Shown piece by piece: positions 1 through 5,852 of a DNA stretch of 5,852 nucleotides. The notes beneath the pieces were generated by a model. The model was not told the origin of the DNA. It saw nothing but the letters and a program-made list of their open reading frames with translations, and did not search any database. Source of the DNA: Symbiobacteriaceae bacterium (GTDB lineage Bacteria > Bacillota_E > Symbiobacteriia > Symbiobacteriales > Symbiobacteriaceae); assembly GCA_027356675.1 (NCBI GenBank), contig DAHVXO010000270.1:1-5852 (forward strand). Direction: 5' to 3'. The position numbers and the translations under genes are program-made. Numbering within the stretch: position 1 is the stretch's first letter; every line of letters begins with the position of its first letter.

Positions 1-39
1 CGTTCACCCGTTAATTCGCACTACCGGCACTTATTCGAT

Positions 40-58
40 CGGAAGGATCTGCTTTCCG
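40..58. repeat. Inverted repeat, 7-bp arms, 5-base spacer
   Basis: Arms CGGAAGG (40-46) and CTTTCCG (52-58) pair with one G-T wobble around the spacer ATCTG. The repeat directly abuts a second repeat of the same size (59-77). It could be an operator or an RNA hairpin. No T-run follows, so it is not a typical terminator. Confidence 0.4.
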
Positions 59-77
59 TCTTATGCTGTTCATAAGA
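59..77. repeat. Perfect inverted repeat, 7-bp arms, 5-base spacer
   Basis: Arms TCTTATG (59-65) and CATAAGA (71-77) are perfect reverse complements around CTGTT. The repeat sits just before the AT-rich TTATAAC at 85-91, where a promoter would be plausible, so a dimeric repressor or activator site is a reasonable reading. No known regulator consensus was recognised. A further half-site-like CTTATA occurs at 84-89. Confidence 0.45.
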
Positions 78-280
78 ATGAACCTTATAACACACTTCTT
101 CTGCATTCACGCATGATTTTTGCACCAACGTGTTGAAGAAGGGTAAGATGATGGCGTCGGCGCTCCGATCTCAGGATGGTCCTCACCTAAGAGCCTGAGG
201 CAGTTGAGAAATTTATCGAGCTAACCGTGCGGGCGAAGACCGGTCTCGGAGCGGAATAACCCATCTGGGGGGGGGAATTC

Positions 281-313
281 GGCGCCAACCGCCGCCCTGC
301 GGCGATTAGCGCC
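281..313 (+). promoter_or_regulatory. Nested GC-rich stem-loop in the acs leader
   Basis: GGCGC (281-285) pairs with GCGCC (309-313). Inside, CGCCGC (290-295) pairs perfectly with GCGGCG (299-304) around a three-base CCT loop, and the two stems are separated by a symmetrical 4x4 internal loop (286-289 / 305-308). The structure ends 17 bases before the purine-rich ribosome binding site of acs and would be transcribed if the promoter lies upstream. It may affect mRNA stability or translation initiation, but this is inferred from pairing only and no riboswitch family was recognised. Confidence 0.4.
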
Positions 314-342
314 TTGATCGATTATTCTGTGAGGGGGCAGGA

Positions 343-2316
343 ATGATGTCCGTGCCGAACGACCCGAAGAACCTGGAGGCCTTATTGACTGAGACCCGCC
401 TTTTCCCACCGTCATCGGAGTTCAAAGCGCTCGCCAATGGGTCGGAATCCCTTTACGAAGAGGCCAAAAACGACCGGCTGGGCTTCTGGGCCCGGCAGGC
501 AGTCCAGCTGACCTGGTTCAAAAAGTGGGATAAAGTGCTGGAGTGGAATCCGCCCTTCGCCAAATGGTTCGTGGGCGGCAAGTTGAACGCCGCCTACAAC
601 GCTGTCGACCGCCATGTACTCACTTGGCGGCGCAATAAGGCAGCGATCATTTGGGAAGGCGAGCCAGGCGATAGCCGGACCATTACTTACCAGGAGCTGC
701 ACCGTGAGGTCTGCCGCTTCGCAAATGTGCTCAAGAGCCATGGTGTGAACAAGGGCGATCGCGTCACCATCTACCTGCCCATGGTCCCCGAGGCCGCGGT
801 GGCCATGCTCGCCTGCGCCCGCATCGGGGCTATTCACTCCGTGGTCTTCGGCGGCTTCTCCGCGGACTCACTGCGGGATCGCATCAACGACTGCCAGGCC
901 AAAGTTGTGGTCACCAGCGATGGCGGTTACCGGCGCGGCAACATCATCCCCCTGAAACAGATCGCTAACGAGGCGCTGCAGGCGTCTCCGTCGGTGACCA
1001 AGGTGATCGTGGTCAAGCGCATCGGCCATGAGTCCCTCGTTGAGCACGGCTGGGTCGAAGGCCGTGACGTGTGGTATCATACCCAGATGCGCAACGCCTC
1101 CTCTTACTGCTCCGCAGTGGAGATGGACTCGGAGGATCCGCTCTACATTCTCTACACATCGGGTTCCACAGGCAAACCCAAGGGCGTGCTGCATACCACT
1201 GGCGGCTACCTGACCGGCGTGGCGGCCACGCATCGTTACGTCTTCGATATCAAGGATACGGATGTGTTCTGGTGCTCGGCCGATATCGGCTGGGTCACGG
1301 GGCACAGCTATATCGTCTATGGTCCCCTGATCAACGGTGCGACGGTCCTCATGTACGAGGGCACCCCGGACTACCCGGATCGCGGCCGTTTCTGGGAGAC
1401 CATCGAAAAGCATCATGTGACGATCCTGTACACGGCACCCACAGCGATCCGTGCTTTCATGAAGTGGGGCTCCGAGTGGCCCGATAAGCACGATCTCTCC
1501 TCGCTCCGCCTCCTGGGCACCGTGGGAGAGCCGATCAACCCCGAGGCGTGGATGTGGTACCACAAGCATATCGGCGGCGGGCGACTGCCGATCGTTGATA
1601 CCTGGTGGCAGACCGAAACAGGGTCGATCATGATCACCCCGCTGCCCGGCGTCACCACCACCACGCCCGGCTCTGCGACCCAACCATTCCCGGGCATCGA
1701 GGCGGAGATCGTCAACGAGCGTTGCGAGCCAGTGCCGAAGGGATCCGGCGGCTACCTGGTGGTCAAGTCGCCGTGGCCATCCATGCTGCGGACCATCTGG
1801 GGCGATGACGAGCGATACGCGCAGACGTACTTTGGCAAGTTCGGCCCCGGGGTCTATGTCACCGGCGACGGCGCCAAGTGGGATGAGAACGGCAACTTCT
1901 GGATTCTCGGGCGCGTGGACGATGTGATCAACGTCAGCGGGCACCGCATCGGGACGATGGAAGTCGAGTCTGCCCTGGTCGATCACCCGTCCGTGGCGGA
2001 AGCGGCCGTAATCGGGCGGAGCCACGACATGAAGGGCCAGGCGATTTCCGCCTTCGTCACGGTCAAGGAGGGCATTCGGATCAACACCATGCTGATGGAT
2101 GAGTTGAAGACCCATGTGGTCAAAAAAATCGGGGCGCTGGCCCGGCCGGAGGAGATCTTCTTCACGGCGGACCTGCCCAAGACCCGGTCCGGCAAGATCA
2201 TGCGCCGCCTGCTGCGGGACATCGCCGAGGGGCGGGCGCTGGGTGACACGACGACCCTGGCAGACCCGACCGTGGTTGCCAAGCTGCGGGAGACGTACGA
2301 GGAACAAGAAGGTTAG
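343..2316 (+). CDS. acs: Acetyl-CoA synthetase, AMP-forming
   Basis: The 657-residue product belongs to the ANL adenylating family and should make acetyl-CoA from acetate, ATP and CoA in the cytosol through an acetyl-AMP intermediate. An Acs-type N-terminal region (about 20-90) precedes the AMP-binding domain. The phosphate-binding loop [11 protein letters not shown] is at 271-281 and WVTGHSY at 317-323. Next come GEP (395-397), DTWWQTETG (419-427), TGD (507-509) and the hinge ILGRVDD (521-527). The small C-terminal domain carries GHRIGT (533-538) and PKTRSGK (612-618). Lys618 matches the catalytic lysine that Pat-type acetyltransferases modify in Salmonella Acs. Trp422, with Val318, Thr319 and Val394, matches the pocket that restricts Salmonella Acs to acetate, so propionate or longer acids are less likely substrates. 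The length is normal (about 650). The gene begins ATGATG, and GAGGGGG at 331-337 serves either ATG; the second (346) would remove one residue. It appears monocistronic, ending at a hairpin and facing a convergent gene. No lesion is seen. Confidence 0.97.
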   Translation: MMSVPNDPKNLEALLTETRLFPPSSEFKALANGSESLYEEAKNDRLGFWARQAVQLTWFKKWDKVLEWNPPFAKWFVGGKLNAAYNAVDRHVLTWRRNKAAIIWEGEPGDSRTITYQELHREVCRFANVLKSHGVNKGDRVTIYLPMVPEAAVAMLACARIGAIHSVVFGGFSADSLRDRINDCQAKVVVTSDGGYRRGNIIPLKQIANEALQASPSVTKVIVVKRIGHESLVEHGWVEGRDVWYHTQMRNASSYCSAVEMDSEDPLYILYTSGSTGKPKGVLHTTGGYLTGVAATHRYVFDIKDTDVFWCSADIGWVTGHSYIVYGPLINGATVLMYEGTPDYPDRGRFWETIEKHHVTILYTAPTAIRAFMKWGSEWPDKHDLSSLRLLGTVGEPINPEAWMWYHKHIGGGRLPIVDTWWQTETGSIMITPLPGVTTTTPGSATQPFPGIEAEIVNERCEPVPKGSGGYLVVKSPWPSMLRTIWGDDERYAQTYFGKFGPGVYVTGDGAKWDENGNFWILGRVDDVINVSGHRIGTMEVESALVDHPSVAEAAVIGRSHDMKGQAISAFVTVKEGIRINTMLMDELKTHVVKKIGALARPEEIFFTADLPKTRSGKIMRRLLRDIAEGRALGDTTTLADPTVVAKLRETYEEQEG

Positions 2317-2321
2317 AGATG

Positions 2322-2363
2322 CGCGCGGAGGCCGGGCGGCTAACGTTGCCCGGCCTCCGCGCG
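2322..2363. terminator. Strong hairpin between convergent genes; possible terminator
   Basis: A perfect 16-bp GC-rich stem (2322-2337 with 2348-2363) can be extended inwards by two G-U pairs and one C-G pair to a four-base TAAC loop. It begins six bases after the acs stop codon and lies 26 bases beyond the stop of the minus-strand transporter gene, where a shared bidirectional terminator would be expected. No T-run follows on either strand, so it may instead act as a 3'-end stabiliser or work with Rho. Confidence 0.55.
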
Positions 2364-2388
2364 GTCTGCCTCCCCCCAACTGAAAACC

Positions 2389-3321
2389 CTAAAAATAATT
2401 CTGGAGATACCAGACCCAAAAGGTCACGGTGGCCATACTGGAGAGAGTCGTGACAAGGGCCACTCCGGAGACCATGTCGGGCTCCGTACCGAACTCGGAG
2501 GCCAGCAACGTCGTATTAACCGCAGAGGGCATGGCCGACTCCAGGACGAGTATCCGGGCGGTCAGGGGGTCGGGTTTGAGCCACCAGACCAGGGCCAACC
2601 CGATGAGGGGCGAGAGCGCCAGGCGCATCGTGCTGGTCACCGCGACCTTCACCCAGGCGCCCTTCAACTCGATGGAGGCCACCTGCATCCCCAGTAGGAT
2701 GACAACCAGGACCACAGCCCCGCTGGCCAGCAGCCCGATGGGCTTCATAATAAAGTCCGGCATCGGGATCCCGCTGATTCGGATGGTCATGGCGACGAGT
2801 GTGGCCCAGACCATGGGCAAACGGAAGACGGCCTTCACGGCCTCACGCCAGTCCATCTGGCCGCGGGCGGCAAAGAAGACTGCGACGGAATACATGAGGA
2901 GCGATTGGAGCACCACGAAGATGGCCGCCCGATCGAAGCCGGCCTGGCCGAATGCCAGCAGCACGACGGGCAGGCCATAGTTTGCCGCGTTCATAAAGCC
3001 GGTGATCAGGACTGCAGCGTTCCGCTCTCGGGGGTTCCACCCCAGGAGCCGGCCCAAGCTCAGGGTCAGGGTGATCATAATAAAGCAGAGCAGGAGCCCG
3101 AAGCCCAAAATCTTGCCCACTTCAACGGGGTTGAGTTGGCTGGTGAGGATCGAGTTCATGATCAGGCCTGGGGTCATCACGTAGATGGCCAGCCGGGACG
3201 GGTCGCGCACTTCCACCTTCAGCTTGAGGCGTGCGATGTAGCCGAGCCCTGCGAGGATGAAGACGGGTAGTACGGTACCAAGGAGTGCCTGGAACAGGTT
3301 CATCGCGTCGCTCAACTCCAT
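2389..3321 (-). CDS. AEC-family transporter (auxin efflux carrier / malonate permease type)
   Basis: This 310-residue, very hydrophobic protein has about ten likely membrane helices (near 13-30, 45-60, 69-92, 103-123, 131-151, 167-183, 195-213, 228-247, 254-272 and 284-306), the layout of the Mem_trans (AEC) family in the bacterial inner membrane. Family-like signatures are NAANYGLP (111-118) after helix 4 and AMPSAVNTTLLASEFG (263-278) before the last helix. Characterised bacterial relatives carry malonate or other organic acids, but the substrate here is not predictable. The annotated ATG at 3321 follows a GTGATC that could pair weakly with the 16S tail. An ATG six codons in (3303), giving MNLFQALLG, has GGAG 12 bases upstream and fits the usual family N-terminus equally well. 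A TGA directly upstream in frame rules out an earlier start. The gene is separated from the tad operon by a probable terminator, and its own promoter was not identified. Confidence 0.9.
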   Translation of the reverse strand: MELSDAMNLFQALLGTVLPVFILAGLGYIARLKLKVEVRDPSRLAIYVMTPGLIMNSILTSQLNPVEVGKILGFGLLLCFIMITLTLSLGRLLGWNPRERNAAVLITGFMNAANYGLPVVLLAFGQAGFDRAAIFVVLQSLLMYSVAVFFAARGQMDWREAVKAVFRLPMVWATLVAMTIRISGIPMPDFIMKPIGLLASGAVVLVVILLGMQVASIELKGAWVKVAVTSTMRLALSPLIGLALVWWLKPDPLTARILVLESAMPSAVNTTLLASEFGTEPDMVSGVALVTTLSSMATVTFWVWYLQNYF

Positions 3322-3344
3322 AGATGATCACGTTTGCGAATGTC

Positions 3345-3355
3345 CACCTCCTCCC
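3345..3355 (-). promoter_or_regulatory. Orphan Shine-Dalgarno-like stretch upstream of AEC gene
   Basis: The minus strand reads GGGAGGAGGTG here, a much better ribosome-binding match than anything directly before either AEC start codon, but it lies 23 bases upstream of the ATG at 3321 and further from the ATG at 3303. It could serve a very short leader ORF with an ATT or GTG start that stops with the TGA at 3314-3312, eight bases before the ATG at 3303. It may also be a standby site, or chance. Confidence 0.3.
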
Positions 3356-3364
3356 TTTCTGCGC

Positions 3365-3389
3365 CTGCCGAAAGCAAACCTTTCGGTAG
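3365..3389. repeat. Inverted repeat / hairpin upstream of the AEC gene
   Basis: CCGAAAG (3368-3374) and CTTTCGG (3380-3386) pair perfectly around CAAAC. Plus-strand RNA could extend this to ten pairs through a G-U pair; minus-strand RNA would have an A-C mismatch at that step. On the minus strand it lies between the probable terminator at 3395-3416 and the orphan Shine-Dalgarno-like stretch, so it would fall in the leader of any AEC transcript that reads through. Confidence 0.4.
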
Positions 3390-3394
3390 ACGCG

Positions 3395-3416
3395 AAAATC
3401 CCCGCCTTGTGCGGGG
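3395..3416 (-). terminator. Probable rho-independent terminator of the tad-DUF192 operon
   Basis: On the minus strand CCCCGC and GCGGGG (3416-3411 and 3405-3400) form a six-bp all-GC stem with a five-base loop, followed by ATTTTCG. The short T-run (four) is modest, but the position, about 40 bases after the DUF192 stop codon, is right. Some readthrough into the AEC gene is possible because the stem and T-run are short. Confidence 0.6.
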
Positions 3417-3456
3417 TCAGGTAGTCCGTAACAACCAGACTCCATCCGTGCAGATG

Positions 3457-3819
3457 TCAGTCTTCGAGGAGTAGCAAATCGCCAGGCTCAGTCCCGAAGG
3501 ACGCCCCGGCTGGGACCTCGAGCACGGCCCTCGCCTCCCGGACGTACGGGCTCTGGCGCCAGGCCCGCATGGCGGGTATCACCAGCACCACACGCCCTCC
3601 GGCATCCAGGAAGAGCACATCGATCGGGAACCGCATGAAGTGCGTGTGAATGGCCTTGCAAGGGTCGATCAGGAGCCCCTCCCCCACGCCCAGGCGCCGC
3701 CGGAACATAAGGCCCAACAGCCGGGTCTGAAAGCGGTCGGCACGCTTAACCCGGTCCCCCAGCGTCACACCGCGGGTGATGTTGCGGATCTGCATTGGAC
3801 AGCCATCCCCCCCCGGCAT
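3457..3819 (-). CDS. DUF192 family protein coupled to tadC
   Basis: A protein of 120 residues that is essentially one DUF192 domain. Family hallmarks are ITRG (14-17), RLLGLMFRR (33-41), GEGLLIDPCKAIHTHFMRF (46-64), then PIDVLFLD (65-72), AVLEVPAG (98-105) and GD (113-114). The function of DUF192 proteins is not established. No signal peptide is visible on this version, so it is probably cytosolic, unlike relatives that carry a leader. The ATG at 3819 overlaps the tadC stop as TGATG, suggesting translational coupling; a GTG one codon earlier (3822) is also possible. An internal ATG at 3795 gives MQIRNITRG, which aligns better with how many family members begin and lies 11 bases after an eight-G run, so the true protein may be 112 residues. 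It is the last gene of the tad operon before the probable terminator. Confidence 0.85.
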   Translation of the reverse strand: MPGGDGCPMQIRNITRGVTLGDRVKRADRFQTRLLGLMFRRRLGVGEGLLIDPCKAIHTHFMRFPIDVLFLDAGGRVVLVIPAMRAWRQSPYVREARAVLEVPAGASFGTEPGDLLLLED

Positions 3820-4748
3820 CACTTCGCCATGATCTGCATGAAGTTGATGACCACCGGCCCCAGCACGACAATAAAGATCGTCGGGAAGATGAAGATGATC
3901 AACGGAAAGAGCATCTTGAGCGGCAAGGCCATCGCCTTCTCCTCGATCCGCTGCTTGCGCCGCACCCGGAGGGCCTCGGATTGCACCCGCAGGACCCGGG
4001 AGACCGAGACGCCCAACTGCTCAGCCTGAATCACCGCCGCGGCGAACGTGCGCATGTCCGGCAGGGCCGTGCGGTCGGCAAGACTCCGCAGGGCATCCGC
4101 CCGGGGCGTGCCCAGCCGGACGGCCTTGAGCAGTTCCCGGAACTCGCCCGAAGTGGGCTCGGGAAACTTCTCACCGACCTTCTGAATGGCGCCATCGAGG
4201 CCCAAACCCGCTTCGACCGACACCGACAGTAGATCCAACACATCGGGAAGGGCCTTCTCTATCAGGCGCCGCCGGGACGTGGCCATGCGCGACAACCCGA
4301 AATCCGGCACCTGCCATCCCAGGCCCAGCAAGACCAGCATCACGCCGCCGCCGGCCAGTGGCTGATCGCCCAGGAACGGGGTCGAGAGCAACAGGCCCGC
4401 CACGGACATGCCTGCGGCCGCCAGCGTCTTGAGCCCGAGGTACTGGGTGGCGCCAACCGGATTACCCGCCTGAATCAGCTTCAGCTGAATGCCCGCCTGC
4501 ACTTGGCTGGGCATGACGCGTTGGATCAGCGCAAAGACCTTACCCAGTGCCGGACCCAGCACCCGCTGAGTGAACGGCAGTTCCATCTCCTCATCGACCA
4601 GTTTTCCGTTTGCCCGGCGCGCCAGGCCGGGCTTGCGAATCGCCATCGCCCGCTGACGGACGAGATTCGTCTGGGGCGAGGGGACCATGGCCAGGTACGT
4701 ACTGAAGGCCGTAACGCCAAACACCATGACGAGGATCAGCACGTTCAC
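3819..4748 (-). CDS. tadC: Tad/Flp pilus platform protein TadC (T2SSF domain)
   Basis: The 309-residue product is an inner-membrane GspF-like protein that should pair with TadB as the platform on which the TadA ATPase drives Flp/Tad pilus assembly. A membrane helix is at 2-22, followed by a basic linker, two helices near 107-124 and 131-148, a cytoplasmic T2SSF domain from about 165 (ALPDVLDLLSVSVEAGLGLD, 166-185) and a final helix near 277-301 within the typical segment KMLFPLIIFIFPTIF. The GTG start at 4748 is chosen because GGAGG (4762-4758) sits nine bases before it and the resulting N-terminus, MNVLILVMVFG, is a proper membrane helix. An upstream ATG at 4838 would place 30 non-hydrophobic extra codons inside tadB and is rejected. 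Only four bases separate it from the tadB stop, and the DUF192 gene overlaps its end. Length and domain order are normal. Confidence 0.93.
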   Translation of the reverse strand: MNVLILVMVFGVTAFSTYLAMVPSPQTNLVRQRAMAIRKPGLARRANGKLVDEEMELPFTQRVLGPALGKVFALIQRVMPSQVQAGIQLKLIQAGNPVGATQYLGLKTLAAAGMSVAGLLLSTPFLGDQPLAGGGVMLVLLGLGWQVPDFGLSRMATSRRRLIEKALPDVLDLLSVSVEAGLGLDGAIQKVGEKFPEPTSGEFRELLKAVRLGTPRADALRSLADRTALPDMRTFAAAVIQAEQLGVSVSRVLRVQSEALRVRRKQRIEEKAMALPLKMLFPLIIFIFPTIFIVVLGPVVINFMQIMAK

Positions 4749-4752
4749 TGCG

Positions 4753-5748
4753 TCACACCTCCAGATTGACCATACCCTTGATGACCATGATACCAATACC
4801 CTCCATGATGACGCCGATCCCGATAAGCACATAGCCAAGGGGGTGCGTGTACATGGGCTTCAAGAATCCGGGGGAGACCACTTGCATCAGCACCGCCAGT
4901 CCCAGCGGCAGCAGCGACACGATCCAACCTGAGAACCGGCCCTGGGTCGTAAGCGTGCGGATCTCCCCCTGGAGGCGGACCCGTTCCTTGATGGTCCCAC
5001 TGATCTTCTCCAGCACCTCGGAGAGGTTGCCGCCCACCTGACGCTGAATCAGCACTGCTGTGACCACCAGATCCAGGTCGGCGCTCTTGAGCCGTTGGAC
5101 CAGGTTCCCCAGCGAGTCGTCCAGCGGGATGTTGACTCGTGTCTCCCGGATCACCATGCCAAACTCCTTGCAGATGGGAGGCGGCATCTCCCGGCTCACC
5201 ACGTCCATGGCCTGCAGAAAGGAGTACCCGGAACGCAGTGAGTTGGCGATGATCGCCAGTGCATCCGGCAGTTGCTGGTCAAATGTCTTGAGCCGCAATT
5301 TCTCCGCCCGGCTGAGCAGAAAGTGCGGCGCCACCCAACCGAGGATCAGCAATAGCCACCAGAGCGACTGGGCCCAAATCACCGCCACGCCCAGGCCCAT
5401 GCCGGCTGCGAGGCCCTGGGCCACCATGAACTCGGCGGGCTTCCAGCGCCAGTCGGCTCGGAGCAGGCGGACTTCCAGCCGGTTTGAGAAGCGGCGACCC
5501 GTAGTGGCCTTCTCCACCATACCCACCAGGACCTTCTTGGCGCTTGACCGGCGGGACTTGGTCTCGTCGTCCACCGCCGCGTCAACCGGATCGTCTGGCA
5601 AGTCCTTGGTTTGAAAGCTTTCCAGCGTTTTGCGCTGACGCACCAGGCGCTCGAGGCGCTGCCGGGTGGTCTCCTGCTTCGACTGCTCCATGAGCGACAT
5701 GAAGAGGTAGCCGACCAGGGCCAGAAGCACAAAGACCAGGACCCACAT
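4753..5748 (-). CDS. tadB: Tad/Flp pilus platform protein TadB (T2SSF domain)
   Basis: The 331-residue product is the second GspF-like inner-membrane component of the Tad pilus machine, acting with TadC and the TadA ATPase. A membrane helix is at 1-19, then a charged, partly helical cytoplasmic region (21-90). Two helices follow at about 108-125 and 127-146, the T2SSF domain from about 157 (LPDALAIIANSLRSGYSFLQ, 160-179; QVGGNLSEVLEKIS, 237-250), and final helices near 274-291 and 304-324. It was distinguished from TadC by its gene order directly after tadA and by the SLRSGYSFLQA pattern common in TadB. The ATG at 5748 is preferred because GAGGAG (5762-5757) lies eight bases upstream; the alternative GTG at 5757, which overlaps the tadA stop as GTGA and adds three residues, falls inside that ribosome binding site. 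The gene is intact. Confidence 0.93.
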   Translation of the reverse strand: MWVLVFVLLALVGYLFMSLMEQSKQETTRQRLERLVRQRKTLESFQTKDLPDDPVDAAVDDETKSRRSSAKKVLVGMVEKATTGRRFSNRLEVRLLRADWRWKPAEFMVAQGLAAGMGLGVAVIWAQSLWWLLLILGWVAPHFLLSRAEKLRLKTFDQQLPDALAIIANSLRSGYSFLQAMDVVSREMPPPICKEFGMVIRETRVNIPLDDSLGNLVQRLKSADLDLVVTAVLIQRQVGGNLSEVLEKISGTIKERVRLQGEIRTLTTQGRFSGWIVSLLPLGLAVLMQVVSPGFLKPMYTHPLGYVLIGIGVIMEGIGIMVIKGMVNLEV

Positions 5749-5753
5749 ACCGC

Positions 5754-5852
5754 TCACTCCTCAAAGACTTCGTCGGGCAGGTCGCAGCCGGACTCAACCA
5801 GCCGCTCGTAGAACTTGGGGCGAATCCCAGTGGCACCGTGACTGCCGAGCAC
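5754..5852 (-). CDS. tadA: TadA/CpaF-type pilus assembly ATPase, C-terminal end (partial)
   Basis: Only the last 32 codons and the TGA stop are in the window; the gene runs off the right edge. The peptide includes GATGIRPKFYERL (6-18), then CDLPDEVF (23-30). This matches the typical C-terminus of TadA/CpaF secretion ATPases (TG-x-RP-x-F, then LP-x-x-x-F). The Walker boxes lie outside the window, so the assignment rests on this tail and on tadB and tadC following in the usual order. TadA is the cytoplasmic hexameric ATPase that powers Flp pilus assembly. Its stop codon is five bases before the tadB ATG, and its final Glu-Glu codons form the tadB ribosome binding site. Confidence 0.85.
   Translation of the reverse strand: MLGSHGATGIRPKFYERLVESGCDLPDEVFEE

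Larger units (their letters stand above)
1..342 (+). other. Non-coding leader region upstream of acs
   Basis: This stretch carries no convincing gene. Plus frame 1 is open from the edge to a TAA at 73-75 and frame 2 to a TGA at 134-136, but neither peptide is recognisable and both could be chance. Bases 60-125 are clearly more AT-rich than the rest of the window, as expected of a promoter zone. A TATAAC at 86-91 could be a -10 box, but there is no good -35 box 16-18 bases before it, so I do not call a promoter. No CRP-like TGTGA/TCACA pair and no sigma-54 TGGCAC-N5-TTGC element was found. The region holds two adjacent inverted repeats (40-77), a nine-G run (267-275), a nested stem-loop (281-313) and the acs ribosome binding site. 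A 16-codon ATG ORF at 148-198 has only a weak purine-rich stretch before it and is not called. Confidence 0.6.

Noticed and set aside
1..136. Open frames at the left edge (frame 1 to TAA at 73-75, frame 2 to TGA at 134-136) as the tail of an upstream gene
   Set aside because: Neither translation is recognisable, and the region is AT-rich with inverted repeats; the open lengths (24 and 44 codons) can occur by chance.
148..198. 16-codon ATG ORF upstream of acs as a leader peptide
   Set aside because: Only a weak purine stretch before it, no run of regulatory codons, and no link to the acs start.
238..245. GACCGGTC eight-base palindrome
   Set aside because: Short palindromes are common at this GC content; no second copy or flanking symmetry was seen.
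868..2379. Long minus-strand open frame opposite acs (503 codons)
   Set aside because: It is the antisense shadow of a clear acs gene in GC-rich sequence; the translation shows no family motifs.
2429..2980. Plus-strand open frame of 183 codons opposite the AEC gene
   Set aside because: No recognisable motifs; the minus-strand frame has the ten-helix AEC pattern and family signatures.
4749..4838. Upstream ATG extension of tadC
   Set aside because: It would overlap tadB by about 85 bases and add a non-family N-terminus; the GTG at 4748 has GGAGG at ideal spacing.
5060..5614. Plus-strand open frame of 184 codons opposite tadB
   Set aside because: Low-complexity Arg/Ser-rich translation typical of a shadow frame; tadB on the other strand is well supported.
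1..5852. tRNA, rRNA, CRISPR arrays, insertion sequences and attachment sites
   Set aside because: No cloverleaf-like segment, regularly spaced repeat, transposase motif or terminal repeat was seen by reading; a covariance-model search would be needed to exclude small RNAs.

Overview
This 5.85 kb window is a piece of bacterial chromosome of moderately high GC, roughly 60% by eye, with tightly packed genes. It does not look like a mobile or phage region: I see no transposase, integrase, tRNA, CRISPR array or long direct repeat. Nothing fixes the taxon. The GC level, the Tad (tight adherence) secretion genes and a DUF192 gene fused into that operon suggest a free-living bacterium, perhaps of a Nitrospirota, NC10 or deltaproteobacterial type. 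That is a guess; a protein search with Acs or TadB would settle it.

Layout. Positions 1-342 are non-coding, AT-rich in the first 125 bases and full of inverted repeats. They lead into acs (343-2316, + strand), a complete AMP-forming acetyl-CoA synthetase with all the usual motifs. acs converges on a gene on the minus strand, and a 16-bp GC-rich hairpin lies between the two. That convergent gene (2389-3321, -) encodes a ten-helix AEC-family (auxin efflux carrier / malonate permease type) membrane transporter. Upstream of it, 3322-3456 holds a likely rho-independent terminator, a second hairpin and an orphan Shine-Dalgarno-like stretch. The rest of the window, 3457-5852, is the 3' part of one minus-strand operon: the last 32 codons of tadA (cpaF-type ATPase), tadB, tadC and a small DUF192 protein gene. 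These genes are separated by only a few bases or overlap, so they are probably translationally coupled. The operon continues beyond the right edge.

Function. TadA, TadB and TadC are the motor ATPase and the two GspF-like inner-membrane platform proteins of the machine that assembles Flp/Tad pili. The DUF192 gene follows tadC with a TGATG stop/start overlap, so it is likely co-expressed, although its role is unknown. Acs activates acetate to acetyl-CoA. The AEC transporter may move an organic anion, but its substrate cannot be read from sequence, and its link to Acs is only one of proximity.

No clearly new system is visible. The points most worth a second look are the structured leader of acs (tandem 19-base inverted repeats at 40-77 and a nested stem-loop at 281-313), the terminator/hairpin/orphan Shine-Dalgarno arrangement before the AEC gene, and the DUF192 gene coupled to the Tad operon.
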